A DNA stretch of 64,000 nucleotides from NCBI GenBank assembly GCA_002390675.1, contig DGPZ01000143.1, forward strand, positions 37,728-101,727, written 5' to 3'. Shown here one piece after another: positions 1-8,515 of this stretch. Made by a program: the position numbers and the translations under genes. Under the pieces are notes generated by a model, which worked only from the letters and a program-made list of their open reading frames with translations, had not been told where the DNA came from and did not search any database. Numbering within the stretch: position 1 is the first letter of the stretch; each line of letters starts with the position of its first letter. This stretch comes from Deltaproteobacteria bacterium UBA4427. GTDB lineage: Bacteria > Myxococcota_A > UBA9160 > UBA4427.

Positions 1-150
1 GCGCTCCGCGCCAGCAAAGAAGGTGTCTCTGTCGTCGTCGATGTCGCCGCCGAAATGGTGCACGGCTTCGTTGGCCTTTGCGGCGCATTCCCCGAAGCCA
101 CGGAAGCGATGCAGCGCGCAGCCCACTGGGTAAAGCAGCGCGTAAAGTAA
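1..150 (+). CDS. alpha/beta hydrolase, C-terminal end (partial)
   Basis: The window opens inside a reading frame that ends in TAA at 148-150. The 49 visible residues contain MVHGFVGLCGAFPEA at about residues 19-33. In hormone-sensitive-lipase-type alpha/beta hydrolases this M-x-H-x-F element carries the catalytic histidine (here H21), followed by an alanine-rich last helix ending in a tryptophan, which is also seen (AAHWVKQRVK). I infer a carboxylesterase or lipase-like hydrolase. The nucleophile elbow and oxyanion HGGG motif lie outside the window. The next gene starts 67 bp downstream on the same strand and could share its transcript. Confidence 0.72.
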   Translation, partial: ALRASKEGVSVVVDVAAEMVHGFVGLCGAFPEATEAMQRAAHWVKQRVK

Positions 151-217
151 TTTTTCACCCTTCTTATCACCCCCATCGAAAGCGCTAGCGTTTCCACTTA
201 GATAGAGGAGCCACGCC

Positions 218-1396
218 ATGCCCAACGAACGTACCCCCGACGACACCGTCATGATCATCAGCGCCGACTGCCACGCCGGCGCGCAGCCCGCGACCTATCG
301 CGAGTACCTCCCCGAGAGACTCCGATCTCGCTATGACGATTGGCAAGCGGCGCATGATGCCGAAATGGAAGCGCGCGTCGGAACCTTCTATGACCAAGAA
401 GCCGAGGACGCGCGCAACAAGGACGAGTCGGTCCTTCGCGCGATTGAAGGCGAATGGGATCCCGCTATGCGAGTCCTGCAACTCGAAAGCGACGGCATAG
501 CGGGCGAAATCATTTTTCCGCAACAAGCTCCCTTCGGCGGAGGCCTTCTGCAATACCGCACGAAGGTCGACCTAACGGAAAACCTTGAAGGACAGCGCGC
601 CTACAACCGCTGGCTCGCCGACATGTGCAACGAGAATCCCGGTCGTCATGCCGGCGTTGCCATGATCACCGTCGACGACATCGATGTTGCCGTGAAGGAC
701 ACGATCGCGGCTAAAGAGATGGGGCTCTGGGGCGGCGTGATGATTCCCGCTGGAACCGGCGACAATCCCTATTACCATGACGAACGCTACGAGCCGCTCT
801 GGGCCACGTGCGAAGATCTCGGCATGCCGATCCACACGCATTCCGGCTGGAGCCCAGACTACGGTGACGGCCCCGCCGCGACGGCCATGTTTGTCAATGA
901 AGTCTCGTGGTACGCAAATAGACCCTTTACGTGCTTCATCTGGGCAGGAGTGTTCGAGCGCTACCCGAACCTCAAGCTCATCATGACCGAGCAGGGTTCA
1001 CGCTGGATCCTCGATAAGCTCGAACAGTTCGACATGCACTACGACTCGCCACTGTTCAAGTATTTCGGCCAAGGCCTCTCCATGCGGCCCTCGGACTACT
1101 ACAAGCGGCAGGTCTTCTTTGGCGCGTCGATGCTCTCACCCCGAGACTGCGCACTCCGCTACGAAATCGGCGTCGACAAACTCATGTGGGGCTCCGACTA
1201 CCCCCACCTTGAAGGCACGTGGCCGCACACAATGGAATCGCTCAATGCGACCTTTGGCCAAGTTGAGAGCGACGACGAGGTTCGCGACATCCTCGGCCTG
1301 AACGCCGCTGAGGTCTTTGGCTTTGACGTCGAAGCCCTGAATAAGGTTGCAGATCGCGTGGGGCCTTCGTTGGATGAGGTGCGCGGGAAGGCTTAG
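218..1396 (+). CDS. amidohydrolase-2 family metal-dependent hydrolase
   Basis: A 392-residue TIM-barrel hydrolase of the amidohydrolase-2 family (COG2159 type, which includes decarboxylases acting on aromatic acids). The N-terminal D-x-H type metal motif is DCH at residues 17-19, further ligands are HTH at 206-208, and the late GSDYPH motif supplies the conserved Asp at 327. The ATG is preceded by GAGGAG at good spacing. Length is normal for the family. A paralogue with the same layout lies at 17906. The substrate cannot be read from the sequence; hydrolysis or non-oxidative decarboxylation of a carboxylic acid or lactone is most likely. A strong terminator follows 32 bp after the stop. Confidence 0.88.
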   Translation: MPNERTPDDTVMIISADCHAGAQPATYREYLPERLRSRYDDWQAAHDAEMEARVGTFYDQEAEDARNKDESVLRAIEGEWDPAMRVLQLESDGIAGEIIFPQQAPFGGGLLQYRTKVDLTENLEGQRAYNRWLADMCNENPGRHAGVAMITVDDIDVAVKDTIAAKEMGLWGGVMIPAGTGDNPYYHDERYEPLWATCEDLGMPIHTHSGWSPDYGDGPAATAMFVNEVSWYANRPFTCFIWAGVFERYPNLKLIMTEQGSRWILDKLEQFDMHYDSPLFKYFGQGLSMRPSDYYKRQVFFGASMLSPRDCALRYEIGVDKLMWGSDYPHLEGTWPHTMESLNATFGQVESDDEVRDILGLNAAEVFGFDVEALNKVADRVGPSLDEVRGKA

Positions 1397-1427
1397 GCCG
1401 CGCCTCAAGACTCGGGTATTGGCCCAA

Positions 1428-1471
1428 AAAAGCGCCGGAAGCCATCATGGCTCCCGGCGCTTTCTGTTTTT
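1428..1471. terminator. bidirectional Rho-independent terminator
   Basis: A hairpin with left arm 1429-1443 (AAAGCGCCGG, A, AGCC), a 5-nt loop at 1444-1448 and right arm 1449-1463; only one internal A/C mismatch. A T-rich run TTTCTGTTTTT follows on the plus strand, and the A run at 1426-1431 gives TTTTTT on the minus strand. It can therefore stop the plus-strand amidohydrolase and the minus-strand transcript that comes in from the SDR at 1789-2586. Confidence 0.85.
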
Positions 1472-1757
1472 AAGCCAAGCGCCGGGCTGCGGGCTCAGCT
1501 TTCAAGCGCGCCCAGGTCAAGCTCCCGACGAGCCCCTTTCCCAATCCGAAGACCAGCGCGGCACTCAGCTCCGGAACTGGGTTCGCAATCACCTGCTCCT
1601 AGTTGTTCGAGAGATCGACGATCAAAGAACCGCCGGGCGACAGCCGTCCAAAGTTCGCGGAGATCGCGTCAAAGATCTCGCGAGCACCCAACGGAGAGAG
1701 GAACGCTGCAGCGGTCGGGCACAGGATGGTTATAGGTCGGGAATTACGATTTCCCAT
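1470..1757 (-). pseudogene. small hypothetical ORF with an in-frame TAG
   Basis: On the minus strand, ATG at 1757 opens a frame of 52 codons to a TAG at 1599-1601. The same frame then continues for 42 more sense codons to TAA at 1470-1472. Both halves look like protein: the first ends LSPGGSLIVDLSNN and the second contains LSAALVFGLGKGLVG. The stop of the whole frame falls at the edge of the bidirectional terminator, where a gene end would be expected. I read this as a roughly 95-residue protein interrupted by one nonsense codon (pseudogene, or a base-call error), lying 31 bp downstream of the SDR in the same direction. A separate GTG start just after the TAG is an alternative. I do not recognise the family. 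Confidence 0.42.
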
Positions 1758-1788
1758 GAAACGTCAGAAGCATCCGCGATTGAGTCGC

Positions 1789-2586
1789 CTATACGTTCCG
1801 AGCTTCGATTGCTGACCGGAATGCCTCAGGCATATCACCCGCCATATCTCCACCGTCGACCAGAAACTCAGCTCCCGTCGAGTAGGAGCTTTTCTCCGAA
1901 GCGAGGAATAGCACGAGCTGCGCGACTTCCTCGGGCTGGCCGATACGTGCGAGCGGAAACGTAAAATTCCCCTCGCTGGCCTCCGCTTCCTGATCTCCGG
2001 CCTCCATGGATGCGACCATCGGCGTCTCGACGCCTCCTGGATGCACGGAGTTCACGCGAATATTCGAAGAACCCAACTCGATCGCCGCGACCTTAGTCAT
2101 CCCGCGCACAGCGAATTTGCTTGCGGTGTAGGCGAGCGCTCCGCCAATTCCGCGCAGGCCAGCCATCGAAGAAATATTGACGATCGAACCGCCACCCGCG
2201 CGCCGCATCGCGGCAACGACGCTCTTCATCCCGAGAAAGACGCCGATCTGGTTAATCCGAATCACGAATTCGTAGTCGGCGAGCTCCGTGTCTTCAAGCA
2301 GCCCGAACCGAAGTACGCCGGCGTTATTCACGAGAACGTCGAGGCGACCGAAACGAGCCTCTGTCTCCGCCACGACAGATTGCCAATCGGATTCTTGTGT
2401 CACATCGAGATGCACATAATGCGCCGAATCACCGATCGCCGCCGCCGTTTCCTTCCCTTCGTCGTCGAGGACATCGCCAATCACGACGCGCCCCCCTTCC
2501 GCAACAAAGAGTCGAGCCTCTGCCGCGCCCATGCCGCGAGCGCCACCCGAAATCAAGGCAACTTTACCTTCGAGATCCCCAGCCAT
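1789..2586 (-). CDS. classical SDR oxidoreductase
   Basis: A 265-residue classical short-chain dehydrogenase/reductase. The Rossmann glycine motif GGARGMG is at residues 14-20, the acidic residue D38 that selects NAD(H) follows the second strand, NNAG is at 87-90, and the catalytic set is S139/S140, Y153 and K157 (YTASK). The C-terminus reads EFLVDGGD, typical of the family. The overall pattern is close to 3-alpha/20-beta-hydroxysteroid dehydrogenase-like SDRs, but substrate assignment from motif alone is not safe. The start is supported by GGAGTGAGGA just upstream. It lies downstream of the APH-like gene (80 bp gap), same strand, likely co-transcribed. Confidence 0.9.
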   Translation of the reverse strand: MAGDLEGKVALISGGARGMGAAEARLFVAEGGRVVIGDVLDDEGKETAAAIGDSAHYVHLDVTQESDWQSVVAETEARFGRLDVLVNNAGVLRFGLLEDTELADYEFVIRINQIGVFLGMKSVVAAMRRAGGGSIVNISSMAGLRGIGGALAYTASKFAVRGMTKVAAIELGSSNIRVNSVHPGGVETPMVASMEAGDQEAEASEGNFTFPLARIGQPEEVAQLVLFLASEKSSYSTGAEFLVDGGDMAGDMPEAFRSAIEARNV

Positions 2587-2666
2587 TCCTCACTCCTACC
2601 GCCACGCGCGCCAAGCTCATCAGGCAAGCACACTGGCTCAACGCAGTTGATCACCGAGAAGGTCGG

Positions 2667-3791
2667 TTAGCCGACCTTCACACCTTGCCGCGCAAGCAAA
2701 CCTGCGAGCGCATCCGTCGTCCCGTTAGCGATCGACATATTGGCTTCCGCGGGAACGATCCCTGCTCCCGTCAGTCGATCCCCAAGCTTGATCATGATCG
2801 CGTCAAAACGCATCGTCGCGAAGATTTCCCACCAATCAATGGTGTCCGCGACCTTTCGCCCGGAGCGGGCTTCCCAGATAGCCACCTGTTCCTCGCGTGT
2901 TGGAAAGCCGGCCAACCGTTCGACGCCGAAATCGTCGTAGGACATTCTGTCGAACATCACGAACCAGCCTATATCCGCCTCTGGCGGACAAAGCGAAACG
3001 GCTTCCCAGTCACAAACCGATGCACAACGGTAATCCTGCCAGATGATATTCCCGAGTCGGCTATCGCCCCAACTAATGCCCATCGGACAATTAGGCGCGT
3101 TCGCATCCAGCCAGTCGAGACTCGACATGATCACGGCATGTTCACGCTCTCCTAAATGCGACGTGCAGTAGTTACGGTAGAGCTCAAGCTGGTCAGCCAG
3201 GGTCGGATCGCCTTTACCTTTTACGTCGAGCCAATCGAGTCCAAGCGTCTTCCAATCGAGTCGCGATAGATCCCCCATCGTCTCGCACGCATCGCGTACC
3301 ATTCGCTCACGATCCGCAGGCTTTGCCTGATCAACGAGAAATCCCTCTTGGGTGTATCGCGGCACGTCCGCCGGAATTAGGCCCTCAATAAACTCCATCA
3401 CGAAGAAGGGCTGCCCAAGAACGGTTGAATCTTGCTCAAAGGGAAACATCTCGGGGATCGGTGCGACGCCAGATTCGCGAACTGCGGACATGATCTTATG
3501 TTGGACTTCGCAAGAAATAGCGCAGGCATCGGTCTGTTCCGGGAAAAGTCCGCCGTCTGCTGGCTCGATCCGAGCTACCCATTTGCGCGTGGTTTTCTGG
3601 CCGGCTTCTGAACTCGTAGTGGAGAAAAAAACCGTCTCGTTTGAAAAGCCTGTTGCCCGCGGCATATCAACGTCGTGGACGTGCACCCCATCTGCCGAAG
3701 GCAGTTGTTTAGTCATCCATCCGTTGAGTGCTTCGCGATATATTTCTGGGTCGGCCACCGCTTTTTGCGGAGGCGAATCTTCTTCTGCCAT
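2667..3791 (-). CDS. APH-family phosphotransferase (ACAD10/11-kinase-like)
   Basis: A 374-residue aminoglycoside-phosphotransferase-fold kinase. The catalytic loop is WGDSRLGN at residues 241-248 (HGD variant with Trp; D243 and N248 conserved) and the metal-binding motif is DWE at 261-263. The N-lobe contains the ATP-binding region with VARIEP at about 72-77. Proteins of this subfamily occur beside CoA-transferases and acyl-CoA dehydrogenases, and the animal homologues ACAD10/11 phosphorylate 4-hydroxyacyl-CoA. A role in hydroxy-acid catabolism is inferred, not shown. GAGGAG precedes the ATG. The divergent SDR begins 86 bp away, so the promoters of both lie in 3792-3877. Confidence 0.85.
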   Translation of the reverse strand: MAEEDSPPQKAVADPEIYREALNGWMTKQLPSADGVHVHDVDMPRATGFSNETVFFSTTSSEAGQKTTRKWVARIEPADGGLFPEQTDACAISCEVQHKIMSAVRESGVAPIPEMFPFEQDSTVLGQPFFVMEFIEGLIPADVPRYTQEGFLVDQAKPADRERMVRDACETMGDLSRLDWKTLGLDWLDVKGKGDPTLADQLELYRNYCTSHLGEREHAVIMSSLDWLDANAPNCPMGISWGDSRLGNIIWQDYRCASVCDWEAVSLCPPEADIGWFVMFDRMSYDDFGVERLAGFPTREEQVAIWEARSGRKVADTIDWWEIFATMRFDAIMIKLGDRLTGAGIVPAEANMSIANGTTDALAGLLARQGVKVG

Positions 3792-3877
3792 TCGTAAAAC
3801 TCCTCTTTTCGGACGCTCGACGCTAGCACGCAGATCTGGCTAGGATGCAGCAGTCACTCGGACAGGAGAAGCTCTAG

Positions 3878-4708
3878 ATGGACCTCGGACTCAAAGGCAA
3901 AAACACGATCATCACAGGCGGAAGCGGTGGCATAGGGCGAGGCCTCGTCCTGTCCTTTGCCGAAGAAGGCGCGAACGTCGTTATCGCGACGCGCGACGGC
4001 AAAAAAGGCAAAGAGGTGGCCGACGCCGCGAAGGATTTCCCCGGCGACGTCATTGTCGTGCCGACCGATGTGACGAACGAAGATGCCGTCGAAGAGATGA
4101 CCGCTAAAGCGGAATCGACCTTTGGCCCCCTCGATGTCCTCGTGAATAATGCCGGCGGAGTTTTCTACCCGAAGCCCTTTCTCGAGAAGTCCCGCGAAGA
4201 CGCTGAGTGGGAAGTCAACTTAAACATTTGGGGCGTCTACAACTGTACGCGGGCAGCGGGCCGAAGCATGGTGAAGCGGAAGTCTGGCAGCATCATCAAC
4301 ATCACTTCTAACTCCGCGCTCTCCCCCGAAGCCGCCAACCAGGTTGCTATGTACGGCGGCACCAAGGGCTTCGTACAGTCGTTTTCGAAAGGCCTCGCCT
4401 ACGAATGGGGACCCGATAACGTTCGTATAAATTGTGTGTCCCCCGGATGGATCGTTCCCCATCGCGAAGACGATGTCGGCGAAGGCAGTTTCTGGCGTAA
4501 GTACGGCTACGACTTCTTCGGCACACCCGAGGCCATGGCCCAAGCTGCGGAATCAGGAGAAGCAAACTTCAATGTCTCGGCTCAGCCGATCCGGCGAATT
4601 GGCCGTCCGGAAGACATTGCCGACCTCACCCTCTTCTTTGCATCGAATCGCTCCGCACACCTGACGGGCCAACTCGTCAGCGTAAGCGGCGGCGCTTATA
4701 TGCCGTAG
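3878..4708 (+). CDS. classical SDR oxidoreductase
   Basis: A 276-residue short-chain dehydrogenase. The nucleotide motif TGGSGGIG is at residues 13-20, NNAG at 90-93, the catalytic Ser at 144 or 146, and Y159/K163 in YGGTK. A long insertion after the catalytic helix (about residues 185-235, rich in acidic and aromatic residues) replaces the usual short substrate loop, suggesting a bulky substrate. The absence of an acidic residue after strand 2 and the presence of TRDGKK suggest NADP(H). AGGAGA precedes the ATG by 8 nt. It is the first gene of a plus-strand run that continues with the sulfotransferase and DUF1214 genes. Confidence 0.88.
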   Translation: MDLGLKGKNTIITGGSGGIGRGLVLSFAEEGANVVIATRDGKKGKEVADAAKDFPGDVIVVPTDVTNEDAVEEMTAKAESTFGPLDVLVNNAGGVFYPKPFLEKSREDAEWEVNLNIWGVYNCTRAAGRSMVKRKSGSIINITSNSALSPEAANQVAMYGGTKGFVQSFSKGLAYEWGPDNVRINCVSPGWIVPHREDDVGEGSFWRKYGYDFFGTPEAMAQAAESGEANFNVSAQPIRRIGRPEDIADLTLFFASNRSAHLTGQLVSVSGGAYMP

Positions 4709-4793
4709 CTCACATGCCATAGGCGATATGCCCTAAGCCTTAGACCCAAAGCCCCATCTCGAACGCCTGCGCTGAAACCGAAAGGATGAAACC

Positions 4794-6026
4794 GTGTCGA
4801 TCTGGCAACCCGGACCTCGCCCCGCCTGGGTCACAGCACTCAACGAGACCTGTGACCCTGGATGGATCACGCTCGATGCCGATGCGCTCGCCGCAGAGGC
4901 CCGCGAGAAAATAGGCCTCGATGATTTCGGGGACGAACGCTTCTGGGAACCCTTCCGGATCTTCGTCGACTCTCTCAACGAAGAGCAGGCGCTCCACACT
5001 ATGGGCGCGCTTCTGATTCGAGGCGACCTGGTTAACGCACTCTCGATTCGTCTTCAGCTCACTGAGGAACGGAAGCGTCATCCAGAAGTCACACAAGAAA
5101 ATGTAGACCGGCCCATCTTCATCACCGGTCTCCCGCGAACCGGCACGTCGATTACGCACGAACTTCTTGCAGCCGATCCGCGACATCGCGCGCCGCAGCA
5201 TTGGGAGATCCGGACGCCCTTTCCCGCACCCGAGACTGGGACGTACCGAACGGATCCGCGAATCGTCGAAGCTGATCGTCAGATCCGGCTGTGGTGCGAG
5301 ATCGTGCCCGAGTACGACACGATGCACGAACTCGGCGGAGCCATTCCCGTCGAAGACGTACAGGTGATGGGCGGATCCTTCGTGTCAGACGAATGGATGG
5401 GGCGACACGTGGTCCCCGCCTACGCCGGCTGGTACAACGAGGCCGATCGAGTTCCGGGTTTCGAGTTCCACAAACAGATGCTTCAGCACCTGCAATGGAA
5501 ATGCCCCGGAGACCGTTGGGTCCTGAAATCGCCCTCTCATATGAGCCAACTCGACGCTCTCCTCGCCGTCTATCCGGATGCACGAATCGTCTTCACCCAT
5601 AGAGACCCGCTCAAGGTGCTGCCTTCCGTCGTCTCGATCCTCTATTCGACTGCCTACGTCCGTTCTGACCAGGTCGACGCGGAGGCGATGGCCAATTGGT
5701 TTACGGGCGAGACCTGCAAGATGCTCCTCGACGGAATGACGTCGCTTCGAGCGTCAGGCCGCCTCCCTGAATCGCAATGCTACGACCTTCGTTATGCGGA
5801 GCTCATGAAAGACCCGGTCGCAGCACTCGGCGGCATCTACGAACATTTTGAGATCGACTATCCCGACTCCTCCCGCGCAGCACAGCAGAGCTACATAGAC
5901 AACAAGCCCCGTGGCAAACACGGTGGCCATAAATATGACTTCTCGGACACCGGACTCGATCTCGACGAAGAACGCGAACGATTCAGCGACTACTACGCGC
6001 AGTACCAGGTTGAAAACGAAGCCTGA
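4794..6026 (+). CDS. sulfotransferase family protein
   Basis: A 410-residue PAPS-dependent sulfotransferase of the large bacterial sulfotransferase-3 type. The 5'-phosphosulfate loop is TGLPRTGTS at residues 111-119, and the 3'-phosphate motif has R270 (FTHRDP) and S278. It would transfer a sulfuryl group from PAPS to a hydroxyl on a small molecule. The start is GTG, chosen because AAAGGA lies 8 nt upstream and the P-loop then falls at the usual distance; an overlapping ATG three bases earlier is out of frame. The DUF1214 gene starts 28 bp after its stop, so the two are likely co-translated. The acceptor is unknown; a hydroxylated lipid or sterol is plausible in this setting. Confidence 0.88.
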   Translation: MSIWQPGPRPAWVTALNETCDPGWITLDADALAAEAREKIGLDDFGDERFWEPFRIFVDSLNEEQALHTMGALLIRGDLVNALSIRLQLTEERKRHPEVTQENVDRPIFITGLPRTGTSITHELLAADPRHRAPQHWEIRTPFPAPETGTYRTDPRIVEADRQIRLWCEIVPEYDTMHELGGAIPVEDVQVMGGSFVSDEWMGRHVVPAYAGWYNEADRVPGFEFHKQMLQHLQWKCPGDRWVLKSPSHMSQLDALLAVYPDARIVFTHRDPLKVLPSVVSILYSTAYVRSDQVDAEAMANWFTGETCKMLLDGMTSLRASGRLPESQCYDLRYAELMKDPVAALGGIYEHFEIDYPDSSRAAQQSYIDNKPRGKHGGHKYDFSDTGLDLDEERERFSDYYAQYQVENEA

Positions 6027-6054
6027 TCTAACGCATAACAGAAATGAGGAAAGC

Positions 6055-7338
6055 ATGAGCGACGAAGCCGCAATCGGAGGCAGTGGTAAATCGGGGCAGA
6101 CCCTGCGAGATGAGATGGCGTTCCCGGAACGAAGTGACGAGGAACAGGCGAAGCGGCTGCTCTCAGGCGAAGCCTGGCAGGGCTTCTGCCGATCGCTAGA
6201 AGCGGCCGGCCAACACCTGCTTGAGTTCCCAACCGGAGAAACGGCCACCCCAGGCGAGCTTCAGGCACAAGCAATGAAATATGTCCTCGGCCTCACGACC
6301 GGCGGAATTCTCCAGGCGCTTCAGCTCTCGGATCCTGATACTCCACGAATCGTGCGCACCCCGGACTCCGAATCGAAATGGGGTGCCGAGAACGTCGACA
6401 ACCAATACCTCTGGTGCCGCGTTGGTCCCCACGCCGAATACAAAGTCACGGGCAATAAGAACAATGTCTTCGAAGCGTTGCTCGAAACGAAAGACGGCTA
6501 CATGCAGATCGGAGATGATCTTGTCTTCGATACGCTCCTGCTCTCGGACATTCAATGCGAAGCCGACGGCAGTTTCGAAATTCTACTGTCCGCCAATAAA
6601 CCCGAAGGCTTCTCCGGCAACTTCATGCACATGCCACCCGGAACCCAGTACTGGTGCGTGCGCCAATACTTCGCCGACTGGGAAACAGAGATTCCTGCTC
6701 GCTTCGAAATCCACCGCGTAGACGGAGAAGGTGTAGCACCAGCCCCATTAACTCCGGCCCGAATGGCGGAACTCCTCGACGAAGCCGGTCGATGGACCCT
6801 GCAGACCACGAAGTTCTGGGCTGAGTGGATCGATCAACTGCGCGGCGACCATAAAAAGGGACGTCTCATGGCGCCTAAACCTTTCGTCGGCGGAGCACGC
6901 GATATCGTCTACGGAAATGATTGGTGGTCCCTCGATCCCGACGAAGCGATGATCGTCGAATTCGAAGTCCCGGACGCACGTTATTGGCAGCTGCAGTTGT
7001 GTGATGTTTGGTTTCGTACAATGGATTGGGCCACACGTCAGACCGGCCTCAACCACGCACAATCCTACGTTCACGCGGACGGTAAGGTTCGCTTCGTGAT
7101 TGCGCATCAAGACCCCGGTGTTCAAAACTGGATCGACACTTCGGGACATCCCGAAGGTATGCTCCAGTACCGATACATCTGGACCAATAACAAGCCCGCG
7201 CCTAGCGTAAAGATAGTGCCCTTCGAAGAGATCCAATCAGCGCTCCCGAGCGACACTCCCTCTTTCGGCAACGAGGCGCGCCGCGCATCACTCGCCATTC
7301 GCCACCGGCATCTGCAGAGGCGTGAGCCCGTCACCTAA
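6055..7338 (+). CDS. DUF1214 domain-containing protein
   Basis: A 427-residue protein with the DUF1214 fold in its C-terminal half (about residues 300-405), recognisable from the run around YWQLQLCDVWFRTMDW and the later WIDTSGHPEGMLQYRYIW segment. No signal peptide or membrane segment is visible. The start is placed at ATG 6055, which has GAGGA 6 nt upstream and lies 28 bp after the sulfotransferase stop; a longer frame exists upstream but overlaps that gene. DUF1214 proteins are common beside sulfotransferases and lipid-modifying enzymes, but their biochemical role is not established, so I give none. Confidence 0.85.
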   Translation: MSDEAAIGGSGKSGQTLRDEMAFPERSDEEQAKRLLSGEAWQGFCRSLEAAGQHLLEFPTGETATPGELQAQAMKYVLGLTTGGILQALQLSDPDTPRIVRTPDSESKWGAENVDNQYLWCRVGPHAEYKVTGNKNNVFEALLETKDGYMQIGDDLVFDTLLLSDIQCEADGSFEILLSANKPEGFSGNFMHMPPGTQYWCVRQYFADWETEIPARFEIHRVDGEGVAPAPLTPARMAELLDEAGRWTLQTTKFWAEWIDQLRGDHKKGRLMAPKPFVGGARDIVYGNDWWSLDPDEAMIVEFEVPDARYWQLQLCDVWFRTMDWATRQTGLNHAQSYVHADGKVRFVIAHQDPGVQNWIDTSGHPEGMLQYRYIWTNNKPAPSVKIVPFEEIQSALPSDTPSFGNEARRASLAIRHRHLQRREPVT

Positions 7339-7422
7339 TCGCGCTTCGCTTTAAGCAATCACTTAACACCACAGCAAAGCCCGAATCAAACTCTGACTCT
7401 CAACAATCCCAGGAGCTACGAA

Positions 7423-8433
7423 ATGCGCGGATGGCAAACCACTAAAATAGGAACCCCAAAAGAGGCCCTCGCAATTTCTTATGACCTCGCGCCCCCGACA
7501 CCTGAGCCGGGAACGGTCTTAGTTGAGGTTCTCGCGGCTGGACTGGGACTTCCTGACGCACTGATGTGTCACGGAAGCTATGCGATGAGCCCACAGCTCC
7601 CTTTCACTCAAGGACAAGAAGTCGTCGGGCGCGTGCTCGGATGGGGGGACGGGGTCGAAGGACGCCAAGTGGGCGACCGGGTCATGGCGGTGACCAGCTT
7701 CTTTACAGGTGATGGCAGCTTTGCTGAGCAGTGTCTCGCTCTCGATGGCTTTTGCTTGGCTGTTCCTGAAAGCATGACGGACGCCGAGGGAGCTGCTTTC
7801 CTTATTCCGATGCACACCGCGTATATAGGCTTGATCACACGCGGCAAGCTTCAAGCCGGCGAGTCGCTTCTGGTACTCGGCGGAGCCGGTGGGACGGGGA
7901 CGGCGGCGGTTCAGCTTGGCAAAGCGCTTGGTGCGACCGTAATCGCAACCGTAGCTGGCTCAGACAAAGTCGCGTTCTGCAGAGAACTCGGGGCCGATCA
8001 TGTCATTGATCGCAAAGAACAGGACATCACTGAAGCCGTCCGCGAGCTCACGAATGGACGTGGCGTTGACTGCGTATACGATCCTGTCGGCGGACCGGCC
8101 TATACCGCGGCCAGTAAATGCATCGCCCATGAAGGTCGCATTCTGATGATTGGTTTTGCAAGTGGCAGCTGGGGCCCCGTGGACCCCGCCCATATGGTGA
8201 TGCAGAACTACTCCGTCGTGGGCGTGATCCCAAGCCAATATGACAAAGCCTTCAAAGAAGCTGCGCAGGAGCAGCTTCTAGAATGGTGGCGCGACGGCAA
8301 ACTGCAGGTCCATGTTGAAGATATGGTGCCCTTCGAAGCGCTCCCGGAATCCCTCGACCGACTACAAAACAACCAAGTCCAGGGCAAGCTCACGCTGAAG
8401 GTCCACAAGGATGCGACGGCTCCGGGGCGTTAG
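7423..8433 (+). CDS. quinone oxidoreductase-like MDR protein
   Basis: A 336-residue zinc-independent medium-chain dehydrogenase/reductase of the NADPH:quinone oxidoreductase group. The cofactor motif is GGAGGTG at residues 153-159, and the zinc ligands of true alcohol dehydrogenases are absent (GLPDAL replaces the CxxD region and GQE replaces GHE). It probably reduces an enone or quinone with NADPH, in the cytosol. AGGAG precedes the ATG. It is 84 bp after the DUF1214 gene and 82 bp before the CoA-transferase, all on the plus strand. Confidence 0.88.
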   Translation: MRGWQTTKIGTPKEALAISYDLAPPTPEPGTVLVEVLAAGLGLPDALMCHGSYAMSPQLPFTQGQEVVGRVLGWGDGVEGRQVGDRVMAVTSFFTGDGSFAEQCLALDGFCLAVPESMTDAEGAAFLIPMHTAYIGLITRGKLQAGESLLVLGGAGGTGTAAVQLGKALGATVIATVAGSDKVAFCRELGADHVIDRKEQDITEAVRELTNGRGVDCVYDPVGGPAYTAASKCIAHEGRILMIGFASGSWGPVDPAHMVMQNYSVVGVIPSQYDKAFKEAAQEQLLEWWRDGKLQVHVEDMVPFEALPESLDRLQNNQVQGKLTLKVHKDATAPGR

Positions 8434-8515
8434 TTCCCGGCCGTGGCGCGCCCCGGTCAAAACCGCGCCTATACGCTCCCGCCCCTACTCGCTCATCCCT
8501 CCAGGAGATCAATCT

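Noticed and set aside
1347..1964. 205-residue plus-strand open frame
   Set aside because: It runs across the bidirectional terminator and into the antisense of the SDR; Arg/Ser-rich with no motif.
2041..3155. Two long plus-strand frames (209 and 252 residues)
   Set aside because: Antisense to the SDR and the APH-like gene, His/Arg-rich, no motif and no Shine-Dalgarno sequence.
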